Source of the DNA: Chlamydomonas reinhardtii
Taxonomy: Eukaryota > Chlorophyta > Chlorophyceae > Chlamydomonadales > Chlamydomonadaceae
Direction: 5' to 3'
Assembly: GCF_000002595.2 (NCBI RefSeq)
Contig: NC_057006.1
Location: 4,757,356-4,821,355 of the forward strand
DNA: 64,000 nt
The translations under genes were made by a program, and so were the position numbers. The notes under the pieces were generated by a model. It searched no databases, had not been told where the DNA came from, and saw nothing but the letters and a program-made list of their open reading frames with translations. Positions 15,527 through 24,609 of the stretch are shown piece by piece (position 1 is the first letter of the stretch; the number at the start of each line of letters is the position of its first letter).

Positions 15527-16440
15527 TGTCCTGGTACAGCCCTAGGTTGACACGCGTGCAGTACCGTTATGCGCCCACACCCGATCTGAGGGGCGCCTGT
15601 GCAGCGCAGTCCCGGCGCCAGCCGTTGCCAGAACCCTGTAAGCGGCACAGCGCGGCATTCTTGAACTGCACGACAATAGTACTTTCCAGTACCGCACACA
15701 TTAGTACGTAGCCCAGAGACCCGCCCCACAGACACCGCCACCGCCCCGCTGATTCAGCCGTGCCAGGGGCTTCCAACCCTGGCAACGGGGCAGCGTCATA
15801 CACGCCGTGTCTCCTGACGTGCGCCCACACAGGACACCGCGTGCAAACGACCCGAGCTTACCCGCGCACCCCCGGCGCGCCAAAAGAGCGCTGCCGCTAA
15901 GCGGCAATATCCTCCTCCCCCAGGCGATAGCCTATTTCACTTCAGCCACTTGTTCGCGCGTTATCTTCCAGGGTCCCGTGTTGTGCAATTGCACACAAGT
16001 TGAGCACAGCGCAGGTGCTGGCCTAGTAAAACAACCTGACTTGAATTTTTTAAGACGCTATACTGGATTATGAGTGCTGCAGGTGCACATAGCAAGCTGG
16101 AATGAAAGCAGGCTACCGATGCAGCCCTGGGACACTCCAGCGTAGCTGGTCCTTACACACACGCGTCATACTGATTGTATATACACTATAGCGCGCCCTG
16201 GACACCTTACTTCAAACAGTGCGTATAGGTGAATCTTGCCATCTTCCTCCACAGTATTGAGTCAGAGCTCTGACGCTGCTAGACTGCACAAGGTTTACCT
16301 CCAACATTACAAGCTCGATAGCTGGGTCGCTGAACACACTAGACTTGTGGGCACGGCAGGGGTGCAGAGCCGGGGCTGGCCACACGCCGGCGCTGCGGTG
16401 GAGCCCTGCGCGGCGCAGTAGCCAGTGAGCAGATAGCACA
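15527..16440. other. Divergent intergenic region
   Basis: 914 bp separate the starts of the membrane/coiled-coil gene (minus) and PRP38B (plus). It should hold both promoters. A TATA-like run (TGTATATACACTATA) lies near 16177. Nothing else is recognised. Confidence 0.45.
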
Positions 16441-18359
16441 ATGGAAATCCATGGCTCCAACACCACCTTCAACCTCGAGAACGTGCTGCGTCAAAACATC
16501 CTGAGCTCGGACTACTACAAGGGGACCTGCTCGGAACTGAGCAACTGTTCAGACATTGTGGACGAAATCTACGAGTCTGTCGATCATGTGGAACCTTGGA
16601 TGAGCGGCAACGCGCGCGGGCCTTCCACGGCCTTCTGCCTTCTGCACCGCCTCTTCACGCTCAAGCTCTCAGCAAAGGAGGTGAAAGGCATGCTGGACCA
16701 CAAGGACTCTCCCTACATCCGCGCAGTGAGTGGGTTGGACCGGGGCGGGTCAGGGCAGGGCGGGGTGAGCGCACGCCGCAGCCCAACCTTCGGTCATCGT
16801 GGCTTGCCTAACGGACTTTGCTCACCCTTCGTGCCGGCGGTGCGCAGGTGGGCTTCCTGTACCTGCGCTACGTGGGGGACCCGAAGACGCTGTGGAGCTG
16901 GGTGGCGCCGTACGTGAAGGATCAGGAGGTGAGGTGGGCCGGGAAGGGCAGGTGGCCGCTGCTGGCAGCTGCAGCCTCACGGCTGTTGGGGTTTATTCGG
17001 GTTTGGCGGGGACGGGCATACTGCAGGCCGCGGCGCCAATAGGTCCTGTGCATGTGCGGCTTAACTCAGGCAGTGTCTGTGTGTACGGTATGCAGAAATT
17101 TTCGCCGAGCGGGCCGAACGAGAAGGAGGTGGCCATGGGCGACTACGTACGTGACCTGCTGCTCTCCCAGGTGAGGCCTCCGCCTACGTGGCTGACAGGG
17201 GGGCGGCAGCAACCCCCCACTGAGCATGCTTGCCTCGTGCCCTAGTGTCGTGCTGCGCACAGGCACGAGCAAGGGTGCAGCCCTGGATGAAAGCAGGCGT
17301 CGGCTGTGTGTTGCGCTAAAGCAGCAATTGACAGCGGAGCTGACATGGCGGCGGGAGCAGTGGCTTGGACCCATGTTGAACACCACACCCCCTGCCGTCG
17401 GTAGGGACGCGGCTATGGCGCTGCGAGAGACGATAGCCGATGCAGTCCCCGGATGGCCGCTAGCCCAGCAAAGCCACGCCACGCCTCCCACGAAACACAC
17501 GTCGTGCATGTGCCCAGGCTCAAGAGTTGCGGAGGTTGAGACCAATGGTGCAACTCGGGTCGGCACCTAGCGCGGGTTGACGCGCTGCGTTCCATGCATG
17601 GCTCTGATCCCTGCTGAATGCCTTAGCTCAAGCGCCCGCGCCCGCTCCTTGTGCCGCCTCCCACGTCCTGCTTCTGCCCCGCAGTACTACTTCGAGACCA
17701 TCTTCCCGCGCATCCCGAAGCCCGTGCAAGACCAAATCAACGACGAGCTGACGAAGCGCAGCCTGGCCACGACGGCCAAGGGCAATGGCGGCGCCGGCGG
17801 CGCTGACCGCCGCGGCATGGACGACTCCGGCAACCGTCGACCCGCCTCGGTGAAGGCGTCGCTGTCGGTCGCGTTCGGCCAGCGCGCGCCCAACCGCTCC
17901 GGTGCTCGCGAGGAGGGTCGCGGCCGGGACCCATCGCTTGCGCAGCGCGACGGCACTGCAGCGGCTCGCGGCGGCCGCGGCTCCGCCTCGCCGGAGCCGC
18001 CACGCGACCGGCGGGAGGCGCCGGCACCGCGGCGGGATTTCGACCGGGAGCGGGACGTGCGCGGAGGCGGTGGTGGCGGCGCTGACCGCCGTGACAACCG
18101 GGACTACGGCCGCGACCGGGACCGTGGTCGCGACTACGACAAGAGCCGGGATTATGACAAGAGCCGGGATTACGCCAAGGGCAGGGACTATGACCGGGGG
18201 CGGGACTACGGGCGCGGCGGTGGCGCTGGTGGTGGCGGCCGCGGCTACGATGACCGCCGGGACGAACGGCGGCGCAGCCGGAGCCGGAGCCGCAGCCGGG
18301 ACCGCAACGGCGGCGGTGCTCGGGACGCGCGCGATGTATTCAAGGACGCCCGGCGGTAG
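16441..18359 (+). CDS. PRP38B: Pre-mRNA splicing factor PRP38B-like
   Basis: Four exons (16441-16725, 16848-16928, 17096-17170, 17685-18359) give 371 residues. The PRP38 domain fills about residues 1-195, with the family motifs NLENVLRQNILSSDYYK, VDEIYESVDHVEPW, STAFCLLHRLFTLKL, DSPYIRAVGFLYLRY and PRIPKPVQDQI. PRP38 proteins join the spliceosome late and are needed for its activation; PRP38B is the metazoan and plant paralogue with an RS tail. The second half is disordered: a Gly/Ala/Arg region, a run of RDYDKSRDY-type repeats, and a terminal RSRSRSRSRDR tract typical of splicing proteins. The protein should be nuclear. The stop is TAG at 18357. Confidence 0.93.
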
Positions 18360-18856
18360 CGGGCTTCGCGATGATAGCGCCATGTCAACCATGAAAGGGT
18401 TCAAGAAGATGGTGAATGAGTTGGTGTTTCTAGGGCCTGTCCAGGTTTGTGCAAGGACATCGGTGTTGAGAGCTTGAGTAGTAATTAGTAGTGCATGCGA
18501 CAATACTTGAAACGAGTGCCTGGGGATGGGGCGGGCCCCAGTGTGAAGTGTGTGCCAGCGGAAGCTGCACTGGTATGGAGGACAGATGGCATCAGACAGA
18601 GCGACATCCGGTGGCTGGACGTTTCCGCCGTTCCTGCGCTTGCATGGCCGTCGCCCTAGCTACATGTTGACGGTCCAAATTGAGCGGAGCGTCACATTGA
18701 AACGCTTGACAGGATGAGGGTACGGGCATGAAAGCGCGTTGTCGTTGTACGCATCCATTTTGCAAGTCTAAGGCCTTGGGTATGCGTGTGTCGGCCAGGC
18801 TTGACATGTAGTCACGAAATTCACTTGAGATGACGCAGAGGCGGGCAGACGCCTGT

Positions 18857-18861
18857 TGTAA
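18857..18861 (+). promoter_or_regulatory. Candidate polyadenylation signal TGTAA (PRP38B)
   Basis: The first TGTAA after the PRP38B stop, about 500 bases downstream. Confidence 0.5.
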
Positions 18862-19134
18862 ATCTACGCGAGGAGGACTGCATAGTTCTGCTTAGCAAGG
18901 ATTGTCGGCCAGTGTGGACCCATGGCGGCCTAGACTATATTGCATGTGCCTACAGAATTTTGGGGACAGGCCGAAAGCTGGCATGGCCCAGGCCCCAACC
19001 CATGAGGCCAGGATGAAATGTAGCCAGGGGCGTGCGCTCTGCTGCTAATCCCAGCCCCCCCATTCAATTAGCGGCTTAGCGCGCTTGGCTGCATGTGCAC
19101 GCATGGCAGGCAGGCGAATCAACACACATGATCT

Positions 19135-19139
19135 TTACA
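19135..19139 (-). promoter_or_regulatory. Candidate minus-strand TGTAA left of the insertion
   Basis: The plus strand reads TTACA. No such signal occurs between the second calmodulin stop (24610) and the insertion edge (24437). With the 5-kb element removed, this copy would lie about 435 bases after that stop, so it may be the original signal of that gene. Confidence 0.35.
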
Positions 19140-19392
19140 GCACTTTGGAAGCGGGCGTACGCGGTCAATGGCAGCCATACTGCACCGCCCCAAACGGTGC
19201 ACGTCATCGAAGATGTTTGAAGGAAACGAAAGCGCACGATGTCATCATGCCAGCGGCACATATACGGCTGCATTATCCTTCAACATGTTCCGAAGCTGCA
19301 GGAGTCTGTCCAATGTCAAGGTCATTTCCACAACGCAGCCCCACACACGGGCGCATTCATGAATTCAGTAACGAGATCCACGCTTATTGACG

Positions 19393-19403
19393 TGCGTTGC
19401 GGA
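19393..19403 (+). repeat. Target site duplication, left copy
   Basis: TGCGTTGCGGA directly abuts the left end of the insertion. The identical 11 bases follow its right end at 24437-24447. Confidence 0.85.
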
Positions 19404-20398
19404 ATCCAGCCACGTACCCAAGTACCCACCTACGTACCAGCCCCAGCGCTGCCAGCCTCTGCAGCCACCCAGCGTCCCATGCCAGCTGTCCCGTGCCTCT
19501 CCCCAGCTGTCCCGTGCCTCTCCCCAGCTGTCCCACCCCAGCAGTCCCACCTCCCAGCTGTCCCTCCCAGCTGTCCCTCCCAGCTGTCCCTTCCAGTAGT
19601 CCCTTCCAGTTGTCCCTTCCAGCTGTCCCACACCAACTGTCCCACCCCAGCTGTCCCTTCGGCTCCCGTCTCAAACGCAGCTTCAGCAAAATCTACAGCC
19701 TGCCCGACTCCCGGCGTGTGCGGCCTTCCGCCCGCCTTCCAAAACGCAACAGCCCCCGCCTCTCCTCGCCAGCCGCTCACAGCCGAAACTCTGCTTCTTT
19801 CTTTATCAGCCACAAACAATGCCTCGGAAACAACGCCTCGGAAACTTCCTCCCAACTAGTGCGCGGCCACAGCTCCCCTACCGAACGTCGCAGCACCTAT
19901 CCTCACCATCAGCAACGCTTCCTCACCTCCGGTTGTGTTGTTGGCGTGTTGCACCGCATTCGGCCTGCCCGCCACAATTGTCGTACACATTCGGGCCCCT
20001 CTTCTGCTTTGCTTCGCCTTGTTCTTGCCCCTGTTTGTCACACTGTCGCCCGGCCATTGTTTTGCTGCACGCCGTTGCATTACGCTAGTGCTCGTCTACA
20101 CAGCTCATCCGTGGACGCCGGTCGACTGCCTGCAGGTGCGCATCGGCTATGCTATCCGCGCGGTGTGGCGTCGCATTGAGTCTGTGTGGTGTTATCGCCT
20201 TGGCCGGGCGCCCGGAGCGTGAGGAATGCGCGTCAGCAAAACATCGACACAACCTGCCAGCTACCGTCGGTACAGTAACAGCGCGCGAACGACGCACCAA
20301 TGCCTTGTCCCTTCTTGCTACGCATTTATGTGGGCACGGGTGGGAGCCACACACATCGGGACTACGCTTTCCTGCCCCTTGCCATGTTCCATCACGAG
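19404..20398 (+). repeat. Left 995-bp terminal direct repeat
   Basis: Matches 23442-24436 at an offset of 4038 bases with one difference. Its left part is pyrimidine-rich and contains a minisatellite of CAGCTGTCCC-like units (about 19488-19660). The boundary was set where the flanks stop matching. Confidence 0.93.
19488..19660 (+). repeat. CAGCTGTCC minisatellite inside the terminal repeat
   Basis: Imperfect tandem units of about 10-21 bases built on CCCAGCTGTCC. The same array recurs at 23526-23698 in the right repeat. It produces a spurious Trp/Gly-rich frame on the minus strand. Confidence 0.8.
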
Positions 20399-20574
20399 CG
20401 CGCAGTGGATCGGCTACGACCGATTAAGCCCGGCCCCGCCCTGCGCTCGCGCAACGGCCTCGCCGTGGACAACTTTTCCCTCAGCTTTGACTTGCTTGAT
20501 ATTCCCAACCTGTCGGCCGCCACCGCTCTGCAGGCCCCACCCCCGCCCCGCGCTCGCTGCCGCCCGCCGCTACC

Positions 20575-21624
20575 ATGCAGCCTTCCTTCGCCGCCAACTC
20601 GCACAGCGCGCCGCTCCAGCCGCCGCACACCCTGCAGATCCAGCCCGAACCCCAGCAGCAGCCTCTGCGCGCGTCGACCCCCGCGGCCACCATGCCCCTT
20701 CACGCGCAGCGGCCCACCGCCCCGCCCATCCACACCCCCTCCGCCCCCTTCACCGGCACGGCGCCACCCTTTCACCTCCCCGCGCCACTCAACCTGCGGC
20801 CCCTACGTGCCTACACCCACGAGCACGTGCAGCTCCACGCTCATCTCGACACCCGGCTGTCCGGCGCCTGCCGCATATGCCTGCAGGACCGTATCGTGGC
20901 CTTCCCCAGCCTCGTCGGCGACCTGTTCGCCCGCACCGGCGTGTGCCCCACCTGCGCCTTCCGGCTCCAGCAGCTCCTTCTGCAGCCGGCCGCCACCGGC
21001 ACCATCCGCTACACCGGGTACTGCCACATCTGCTGGGAGGCCGGCCGCAGGCACGTCATCGACACGCCGCTCGGCACCGTGCCCAGCCTGCTCAACACCT
21101 ACAGCAGCCCGGCGTGCCTCACGCCCCCGCCACCGCCACCCGCAGTCGTCCCGGCCGCCCACACACCCCTGCCGCCGCCGCCCGGAGACTACCAGCACTA
21201 CAACGTCATTTACCACGCATCGCCCACCACCTCCGCATCCAGTCCCGCGCCCCCCAGGCCGGGCCGCCGCCGCCGCCTCACTTCGCACCGCTGCCTCCGC
21301 CGCCGCCGCTGCCCCCCAGCCCCTTCACTCCCCACCAGCTTCGCAGCGCGCCGCCGCCACCGCACGCCAGCCCTGCCATCGCGTACCCCCCGTTCGGCTA
21401 CGCGCAGCCCCCGCAGCATCAGCCCTTCCCGCAGTACACCAGCGCGCCCCACCATGGCCAACAATAGCGCCCAGCGCGCCGCCCGCCGCGCCGTCTATAC
21501 GGGCGCCCGCGACTGCGCCACTCGGATTCATGCAGCGCGCTCCCTGATCCGTCGGCCGCCTCCGCGTGCTTCACACCCGGCGGACCTCCAGCACGCCGAG
21601 AACAACCCGACCACGCTGTATTAA
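20575..21624 (+). CDS. Element open frame 1: Pro-rich protein with paired cysteines
   Basis: A 349-codon open frame inside the insertion. A proline-rich N-terminal half is followed by a central block with three C-x2-C pairs (CRIC, CPTC, CHIC) plus conserved-looking aromatic residues. This suggests a zinc-binding module such as the nucleic-acid-binding domain of a retroelement ORF1. The rest is Pro/Arg low complexity. No homologue is recognised. The two other plus-strand frames here are also long, but lack the cysteine block and look like by-products of the C-rich composition. Confidence 0.45.
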   Translation: MQPSFAANSHSAPLQPPHTLQIQPEPQQQPLRASTPAATMPLHAQRPTAPPIHTPSAPFTGTAPPFHLPAPLNLRPLRAYTHEHVQLHAHLDTRLSGACRICLQDRIVAFPSLVGDLFARTGVCPTCAFRLQQLLLQPAATGTIRYTGYCHICWEAGRRHVIDTPLGTVPSLLNTYSSPACLTPPPPPPAVVPAAHTPLPPPPGDYQHYNVIYHASPTTSASSPAPPRPGRRRRLTSHRCLRRRRCPPAPSLPTSFAARRRHRTPALPSRTPRSATRSPRSISPSRSTPARPTMANNSAQRAARRAVYTGARDCATRIHAARSLIRRPPPRASHPADLQHAENNPTTLY

Positions 21625-21660
21625 CGTGTACTGGCCACACAGCGGAACCTGCGCCGTCGC

Positions 21661-22830
21661 ATGGTGCCCCGCCTCGGCGCCGCCGGCCTGCTCACGATGG
21701 TGCTGGCCTTCTGCTCCATTTTCCACCTCAGCCCCGGCCCCGCCAGCACCACCGGCACCCCCACGGCGCCGCCGCACACGCCGCCCGCGGCGCCGGCCAC
21801 CGCCGCCGCCCCCTTCAACACCTGCCCCACGCCCGCCCCCTTCGTCAACCCCGTTGCCCGACCTTCCCCCCTCTGCCCATCACCCGCGCTGCGCAACGCC
21901 GCCTCCCAAGTGGCGACTGCGGCGGCCGCCGCCCAGCCCGCCATCATGCCCCCCGCCCCATCCGCCCCCGCCTCCGACCACCCCGCCGTCGCCGCAGCTC
22001 CCACGCCCGCGCCTACAGCCAGCCCCAGCCCCAGCACCCCCAGCTCCTCCGCCTGCACTCCCTGCCCCCACGCCGCGCTCCCCGCCACCTTCCCCGCGCC
22101 CGGCCCCCTCATGCTCGACTATCCACCCCTTCCACTGCCTCGGCCAATCGCTTGCCGGCATCCCTGGCATCTATTCCACCGACCTCACCTTGGCGGCCTC
22201 CGGCGCCACACCCGCCGCCGGCGTCGCTACGCCTTACCTCAACTTCGCCATCACCCCCCCCACAGCAGCAACATCTACGGGCACGTCGTGTACGACCTAC
22301 AGCCGTACGACAAACGCGACAGCCCCAAGTTTGCGCAGCTCGGCATCTCCCGCTTCACCCCGTTCTACTCCTGCATCCCCCGGCACGTGCGCTTCAACGT
22401 TGTCATCGGCGCCCTCGTCACCCTTGCGCGGCTCTGCACCACCCTCGGCACCTTCATCACGTCAGCACGGCGCACGCTACGGCGGCTGCATCTGCGCGCC
22501 TACCCGCGCCCCTTCCTCCGCAAGGCCCTCATGCGCTTCTATGGTCAGCATCGCCAACTGCTGCCGGGTACCATGACCTCACGCGGGCTCCTCAGCCTCC
22601 TGCCGCCCCCGGATCTGCCCCCTCCTCCGCCGGCGGCCCCGCCGCCGCCTCCCCCTCCGGCCCCCGCGCCACCAGTCGCCGCCGCCGTCGTCCTGCCGGC
22701 CCTGCCCGCACCACCGCTTCCCTTCCCTCCTGCTGGCCACGCGGCCTGGTACCACGGCGACAACAACATCGGCTCAGGCGACGACATGTCCATCTCCTCT
22801 GACAGCGGCAGCGATATGTCCATCTGTTAG
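21661..22830 (+). CDS. Element open frame 2: Pro-rich, possible reverse-transcriptase remnant
   Basis: A 389-codon open frame. The first half is Pro/Ala low complexity. From about codon 208 it becomes protein-like (HVVYDLQPYDKRDSPKFAQ, then a helical stretch rich in Arg and Leu up to FYGQHR). This resembles the region after the palm domain in some algal and Penelope-type reverse transcriptases, by recollection only. A proline-rich run and an acidic Ser/Asp tail finish it. The element has no visible catalytic core, so if the match is real this is a non-autonomous derivative. Confidence 0.35.
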   Translation: MVPRLGAAGLLTMVLAFCSIFHLSPGPASTTGTPTAPPHTPPAAPATAAAPFNTCPTPAPFVNPVARPSPLCPSPALRNAASQVATAAAAAQPAIMPPAPSAPASDHPAVAAAPTPAPTASPSPSTPSSSACTPCPHAALPATFPAPGPLMLDYPPLPLPRPIACRHPWHLFHRPHLGGLRRHTRRRRRYALPQLRHHPPHSSNIYGHVVYDLQPYDKRDSPKFAQLGISRFTPFYSCIPRHVRFNVVIGALVTLARLCTTLGTFITSARRTLRRLHLRAYPRPFLRKALMRFYGQHRQLLPGTMTSRGLLSLLPPPDLPPPPPAAPPPPPPPAPAPPVAAAVVLPALPAPPLPFPPAGHAAWYHGDNNIGSGDDMSISSDSGSDMSIC

Positions 22831-23441
22831 CAGCAGCCCCAGATGTGACGCAGCAGCGTCAGCCTCAGCCAGCACGACAGCCGTGGAGCGGCGACCTGGG
22901 CGACGGTAGCGGCGGTACCGAGCGGTGCGGTGGCTTGTAGTAGGTGTTTGGGGGGGTGGGGCGCCGGTCCCGGCTGCCCTGAACCGCTCTGCGGTACGGG
23001 GACGGCCGTGCCGGTGTTCCCGTGCTGGGCTTCTGGTTTCCAGTTTTACGGTAGGGACACAGGTCGGTGCTAAGTTTGGGGCTTGGCGCGCGTGCGGGCT
23101 TTTTCCTTGTCGGTTCGGCGCGGGTCGGGTTCTTGGGTTTGCGTTAGGGGCGCTGGTTTTCGGGAGTGTGCTGTCCCGCCGGCCGTGTGTGGGGCGTGCG
23201 GTGCGTGATCGCCGGCTTCTCGGCCGTCTTGTGGGTTGTGTGTGCGCGTGTGAGTGCCTGTTTGCGGCGGGCGCGTGTTGGCTGCGTAGGCGGGCTCCTT
23301 GGCGGGCTTTTCGGCCTGGCTGTGTTTTGCCCTGTGTGTGTGCGCGTGTCCCCTCTCCGCGCTCCCGTGCCGCAGGGCTGCTGGTTTTAAGACGCCGCCT
23401 CCTGTCTTGCCACCGGGGAGCTCTTCGTGAGCCCGGGCCCC
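22831..23441 (+). other. GT-rich internal segment of the insertion
   Basis: Between the second open frame and the right terminal repeat the plus strand turns G- and T-rich, with TGTGTGCGCGTGTG-like runs. This is opposite in bias to the C-rich open frames. An open frame continues through it into the right repeat, but it has no protein-like content. Confidence 0.5.
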
Positions 23442-24436
23442 ATCCAGCCACGTACCCAAGTACCCACCTACGTACCAGCCCCAGCGCTGCCAGCCTCTGC
23501 AGCCACCCAGCGTCCCATGCCAGCTGTCCCGTGCCTCTCCCCAGCTGTCCCGTGCCTCTCCCCAGCTGTCCCACCCCAGCAGTCCCACCTCCCAGCTGTC
23601 CCTCCCAGCTGTCCCTCCCAGCTGTCCCTTCCAGTAGTCCCTTCCAGTTGTCCCTTCCAGCTGTCCCACACCAACTGTCCCACCCCAGCTGTCCCTTCGG
23701 CTCCCGTCTCAAACGCAGCTTCAGCAAAATCTACAGCCTGCCCGACTCCCGGCGTGTGCGGCCTTCCGCCCGCCTTCCAAAACGCAACAGCCCCCGCCTC
23801 TCCTCGCCAGCCGCTCACAGCCGAAACTCTGCTTCTTTCTTTATCAGCCACAAACAATGCCTCGGAAACAACGCCTCGGAAACTTCCTCCCAACTAGTGC
23901 GCGGCCACAGCTCCCCTACCGAACGTCGCAGCACCTATCCTCACCATCAGCAACGCTTCCTCACCTCCGGTTGTGTTGTTGGCGTGTTGCACCGCATTCG
24001 GCCTGCCCGCCACAATTGTCGTACACATTCGGGCCCCTCTTCTGCTTTGCTTCGCCTTGTTCTTGCCCCTGTTTGTCACACTGTCGCCCGGCCATTGTTT
24101 TGCTGCACGCCGTTGCATTACGCTAGTGCTCGTCTACACAGCTCATCCGTGGACGCCGGTCGACTGCCTGCAGGTGCGCATCGGCTATGCTATCCGCGCG
24201 GTGTGGCGTCGCATTGAGTCTGTGTGGTGCTATCGCCTTGGCCGGGCGCCCGGAGCGTGAGGAATGCGCGTCAGCAAAACATCGACACAACCTGCCAGCT
24301 ACCGTCGGTACAGTAACAGCGCGCGAACGACGCACCAATGCCTTGTCCCTTCTTGCTACGCATTTATGTGGGCACGGGTGGGAGCCACACACATCGGGAC
24401 TACGCTTTCCTGCCCCTTGCCATGTTCCATCACGAG
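23442..24436 (+). repeat. Right 995-bp terminal direct repeat
   Basis: Matches the left repeat at 19404-20398 except at one position. It ends at CACGAG, directly before the right 11-bp target duplication. Confidence 0.93.
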
Positions 24437-24447
24437 TGCGTTGCGGA
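24437..24447 (+). repeat. Target site duplication, right copy
   Basis: Identical to 19393-19403. It lies 163 bases from the stop codon of the second calmodulin gene. Confidence 0.85.
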
Positions 24448-24609
24448 ACTAATGCGCACGCTTGCACGAGCTGGTACCAGGCGCATCCGCACACCGGACG
24501 CCCACGGGGCTTCGTACAGCCTTATACATGCACACAGCAACAAACAGTCCTTCACGTACATCGACCTGACCCAGCAGCCGCCTTGAGACAGCGCCATGCC
24601 CGTCAGCGG

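Larger units (their letters stand above)
18360..19392. other. Intergenic between convergent genes, left of the insertion
   Basis: This holds the 3' UTR of PRP38B (TGTAA at 18857). Before the insertion it was probably also the distal 3' region of the second calmodulin gene, which has a minus-strand TGTAA at 19135-19139. No gene is seen. Confidence 0.5.
19404..24436 (+). mobile_element. Young retroelement-like insertion with long direct terminal repeats
   Basis: The element is 5033 bp long. It is bounded by two 995-bp direct repeats that differ at a single position and is flanked by an identical 11-bp duplication. This points to one very recent insertion. The repeats begin ATCCAG and end CACGAG, so the TG...CA ends of ordinary LTR elements are absent, and 11 bp is long for an LTR-element duplication. 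The interior (20399-23441) holds two proline-rich open frames on the plus strand and a GT-rich segment before the right repeat. No full reverse transcriptase, integrase or protease is visible, so it looks non-autonomous. The family is uncertain: candidates are a non-autonomous LTR-type element or a Penelope/TOC-like element with terminal direct repeats. Confidence 0.85.

Noticed and set aside
20226-21547. Two further plus-strand open frames of over 400 codons in the insertion
   Set aside because: Low-complexity Pro/Arg/His frames from C-rich sequence; only the frame with the cysteine pairs looks like a protein.
22774-23893. Minus-strand frames with repeated Gly-Trp-Asp-Ser-Trp units
   Set aside because: They are the translated minisatellite of the terminal repeat, present identically in both repeats, and not a gene.
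19404-24436. Mutator-type DNA transposon, because of the 11-bp target duplication
   Set aside because: The long terminal repeats are direct, not inverted, and no transposase-like frame is visible.
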